A stretch of DNA of 7,716 nt, taken from CAYOVG01 sp964407285 (GTDB lineage Bacteria; Desulfobacterota; Syntrophobacteria; Syntrophobacterales; Syntrophobacteraceae). The notes beneath the pieces were generated by a model. The model was not told where the DNA came from, made no database searches, and saw only the letters and a list, made by a program, of their open reading frames with translations. Positions 5,884 to 7,716 of this stretch are shown here, piece by piece. The first letter of the stretch is position 1; the number at the start of each line of letters is the position of its first letter. Made by a program: the position numbers and the translations under genes. The stretch is from positions 1 to 7,716 of the forward strand of contig CAYOVG010000335.1 of assembly GCA_964407285.1 (NCBI GenBank). The letters run 5' to 3'.

Positions 5884-6029
5884 CGGTCGCTCACGTCCGG
5901 CGGGTGGCGGGAGCAGGAGGGGCGAGTACGGCTCGGGCCCGGATCGAATACGAATATGGTGGTCCGGGCAGAGGTGGTCGGTCTAACTGATTGAAACTGA
6001 TCTGAAGCGGGATCTGGTCGGGATTGAGC

Positions 6030-7716
6030 ATGGACACGAACGATCTGTTGGAAGAGCTTTCGGCGCAGGGTGTGGAATTGTGGGTCGAGGGAGACCGGTT
6101 GCGATACCGGGCGCCCAGGGATGTCATGACTCCGGCCATGTTGGATTCCATACGACGGCACAAGGCGGAGATCATTCGTATTCTCCGCGCGTCGGCCGCC
6201 ACGGCCGATCCCGGGCCTCTCGTTCCCCCAACGCATCCCGGTTCCGCCGGTTCTTCCGCCGATACGTCTCCCGCGCTCGCTTCCCGCGCCGGCGGTCCCG
6301 CCGACCGGGTCGTCGACGCTCCCGAGACTTCCGCCGCTCCCGCCGACGCCACGTATCCCCTGACGGCCGGCCAGCGGGCGTTGTGGCTCCTGCACCAGAT
6401 CGCGCCCGAGAGCGCCGCCTACCATATCGCCTTTACGTGCCGCATCCGTTCCGTTGTGGATGTCCCGGCCCTGCGTCGAGCGTTTCAGGCGTTGCTGGAC
6501 CGCCACCCGTCCCTTCGGGCCTCGTTCCCGGCGCGGGACGGCGACCCCGTTCAATACGTACCGGGCTCCCGGGAGATTTCCTTCGAGCACATCCATGCAC
6601 ATGATCCTGAACACGAAAACGGCGATGCGGCGGACGAACAGGGTGACGGCAGCGCCTCCGGCCGGATGGGTCACCCTTCTCCATCTTCTCCATGGAGCGA
6701 ATCGGAACTCCTGGAGCGCGTGAAGTCGGCCTACCGGATTCCCTTCGACCTGGAGCGGGGTCCGGTGCTGCGGGCGCACCTCTTCACCCGGTCCGAACGG
6801 GACCACGTCCTGCTCCTGACCATCCACCACATCGCCGCCGACGCATGGTCGCTCTGGATCGTGCTCGATGAACTGGGCCGCCTCTACCCGGGCGAGGTGC
6901 GAGGCGTTCGGGCATCCCCGGGTCCTCCCGGCGCTCCGTATGCGGATTACGTCCGCACCCTGGCGGAAATGACGGCCGGCCCCGAAGGCGAGCGACTCCT
7001 CGATTTCTGGCTGGAGGAACTGGATGGGAACCTCCCGGCGCTCGATCTTCCCGCCGACCGCCCGCGCCCGCCCCTGCAGACCTACAACGGAGCATCCCAC
7101 GGTTTCAGATTCGGCGACCGGCTGAGCGCTCGCGTGAGGGAGTTGGCCCAGTCCGAAGGCGTCACCCCCTACGTGGTCCTGACGGCCGCTTTCCTGGCGC
7201 TCCTGCACCGGTATACGGGACAGGCGGACATCCTGCTGGGAACTCCCGTGGCGGGCAGGGGCCGGGCCGAATTCGCCGGCACGGTGGGTTACTTCGTGAA
7301 CCAGGTGGCGCTCCGGGTCGACCTGTCCGCCGACCCGAAGTTCCGCGATTTCCTGGACGTGGTGCGCCGGAAGGTGCTGTCGGCCATCAGCCACGAAGAA
7401 TATCCCTTCGCGCTGCTGCCCGAGCAGTTGCAGTTGAGCCGGGATCCCAGCCGTTCTCCAATCTTCCAGGTGTGCTTCGTGTACCAGAAGCTGCAGCAGT
7501 TGGGAGAGTTCGTGGACCTGCTGGTCCCCGGCGGCGAGACCTCGAGCGTGTCGTGGGGAGGGCTCACGCTGGAACCCTACCCGATGGCCCAGCAGGAGGG
7601 CCAGTTCGACATCACGGTGGAAATGGGGGATGCGCGCGGGGCGTTCACCGGGGTCTTCAAGTACAACACGGACCTGTTCGATGCGGCCACCGCGGGGCGT
7701 ATGGCGGCGCACTTCG
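6030..7716 (+). CDS. Nonribosomal peptide synthetase, 5' part (TubC docking domain, condensation domain)
   Basis: The frame stays open from ATG 6030 through the right edge (562 codons). Residues 1-52 match the TubC-type N-terminal docking domain, including GVELWVEGDRLRYRAP, which receives chains from an upstream PKS or NRPS protein. A Pro/Ser/Ala linker (53-108) leads to a condensation domain with all core motifs: TAGQRALW (112-119), RHPSLRASF (158-166), HHIAADAW (266-273), VGYFVN (419-424), HEEYPF (455-460) and RDPSRSPIFQV (471-481). The catalytic second His (H267) and D271 are present; the usual Gly after Asp is Ala272. An Asp/Gly/Ser-rich insert occupies about 190-222. The domain would condense the PKS-borne acyl chain with an aminoacyl thioester; the adenylation domain is outside the window. 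The start has only a weak GGGA upstream, but the docking domain begins exactly here. It follows the MbtH gene on the same strand. Confidence 0.95.
   Translation, partial: MDTNDLLEELSAQGVELWVEGDRLRYRAPRDVMTPAMLDSIRRHKAEIIRILRASAATADPGPLVPPTHPGSAGSSADTSPALASRAGGPADRVVDAPETSAAPADATYPLTAGQRALWLLHQIAPESAAYHIAFTCRIRSVVDVPALRRAFQALLDRHPSLRASFPARDGDPVQYVPGSREISFEHIHAHDPEHENGDAADEQGDGSASGRMGHPSPSSPWSESELLERVKSAYRIPFDLERGPVLRAHLFTRSERDHVLLLTIHHIAADAWSLWIVLDELGRLYPGEVRGVRASPGPPGAPYADYVRTLAEMTAGPEGERLLDFWLEELDGNLPALDLPADRPRPPLQTYNGASHGFRFGDRLSARVRELAQSEGVTPYVVLTAAFLALLHRYTGQADILLGTPVAGRGRAEFAGTVGYFVNQVALRVDLSADPKFRDFLDVVRRKVLSAISHEEYPFALLPEQLQLSRDPSRSPIFQVCFVYQKLQQLGEFVDLLVPGGETSSVSWGGLTLEPYPMAQQEGQFDITVEMGDARGAFTGVFKYNTDLFDAATAGRMAAHF

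Noticed and set aside
5598..7712. A 704-codon open frame on the minus strand across the MbtH and NRPS genes.
   Set aside because: The + strand here encodes clear MbtH, docking and condensation motifs. The antisense frame is Arg/Gly-rich with no recognisable motif, as expected opposite GC-rich codons.
1..7716. CRISPR array, tRNA or rRNA genes.
   Set aside because: No regularly spaced direct repeats of CRISPR size, no tRNA cloverleaf with a recognisable T-arm, and no rRNA-like sequence were seen.

Overview
The window is a slice of a GC-rich bacterial secondary-metabolite locus encoding a hybrid polyketide/nonribosomal-peptide assembly line, interrupted by a compositionally different block that carries a toxin-antitoxin pair. 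Every gene I can support lies on the + strand. The assembly-line genes are strongly GC-biased and resemble multimodular PKS/NRPS genes of myxobacteria, cyanobacteria and similar producers. The host cannot be assigned more precisely from this sequence.

Layout. (1) Positions 1-4097 are the 3' end of a modular type I PKS. It contains the C-terminal half of an acyltransferase (malonyl-type HAFH motif), a dehydratase, a B-type ketoreductase and an acyl carrier protein, and ends in a short acidic tail. A G-rich heptanucleotide tandem array lies inside the dehydratase coding sequence. (2) Positions 4098 to about 4505 are an AT-rich intergenic island. It holds one 38-codon ORF with a good ribosome binding site and a second open stretch in another frame, together looking like an unknown small gene split by a frameshift. 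(3) Positions 4506-4719 are an intermediate-GC leader without a supported gene, ending in a candidate promoter and palindrome. (4) Positions 4720-5455 are an overlapping mqsR-mqsA type II toxin-antitoxin pair. All four expected catalytic residues are present in the toxin. The antitoxin has lost the second cysteine of each zinc-binding pair and has changed DNA-recognition residues. (5) Positions 5456-5664 are a spacer with a palindromic, REP-like hairpin. (6) Positions 5665-5883 are an MbtH-like protein gene. (7) Positions 6030-7716 are the 5' end of an NRPS gene, with an N-terminal TubC-type docking domain and a nearly complete condensation domain, running off the right edge.

How the genes work together (inference from domain order). 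The PKS module would add a malonyl unit, reduce it with B-type stereochemistry and dehydrate it to a trans alpha,beta-unsaturated acyl-ACP. That chain would pass through a docking interaction (acidic PKS tail with the TubC-type domain) to the NRPS condensation domain, which joins it to an amino acid chosen by an adenylation domain outside the window. The MbtH-like protein would support that adenylation domain. The toxin-antitoxin pair and the AT-rich island have no evident biosynthetic role and look like an insertion between two consecutive assembly-line genes. The most unusual points are this insertion, the zinc-site-degenerate MqsA, and the frame-sensitive G-rich heptamer array inside a catalytic domain.
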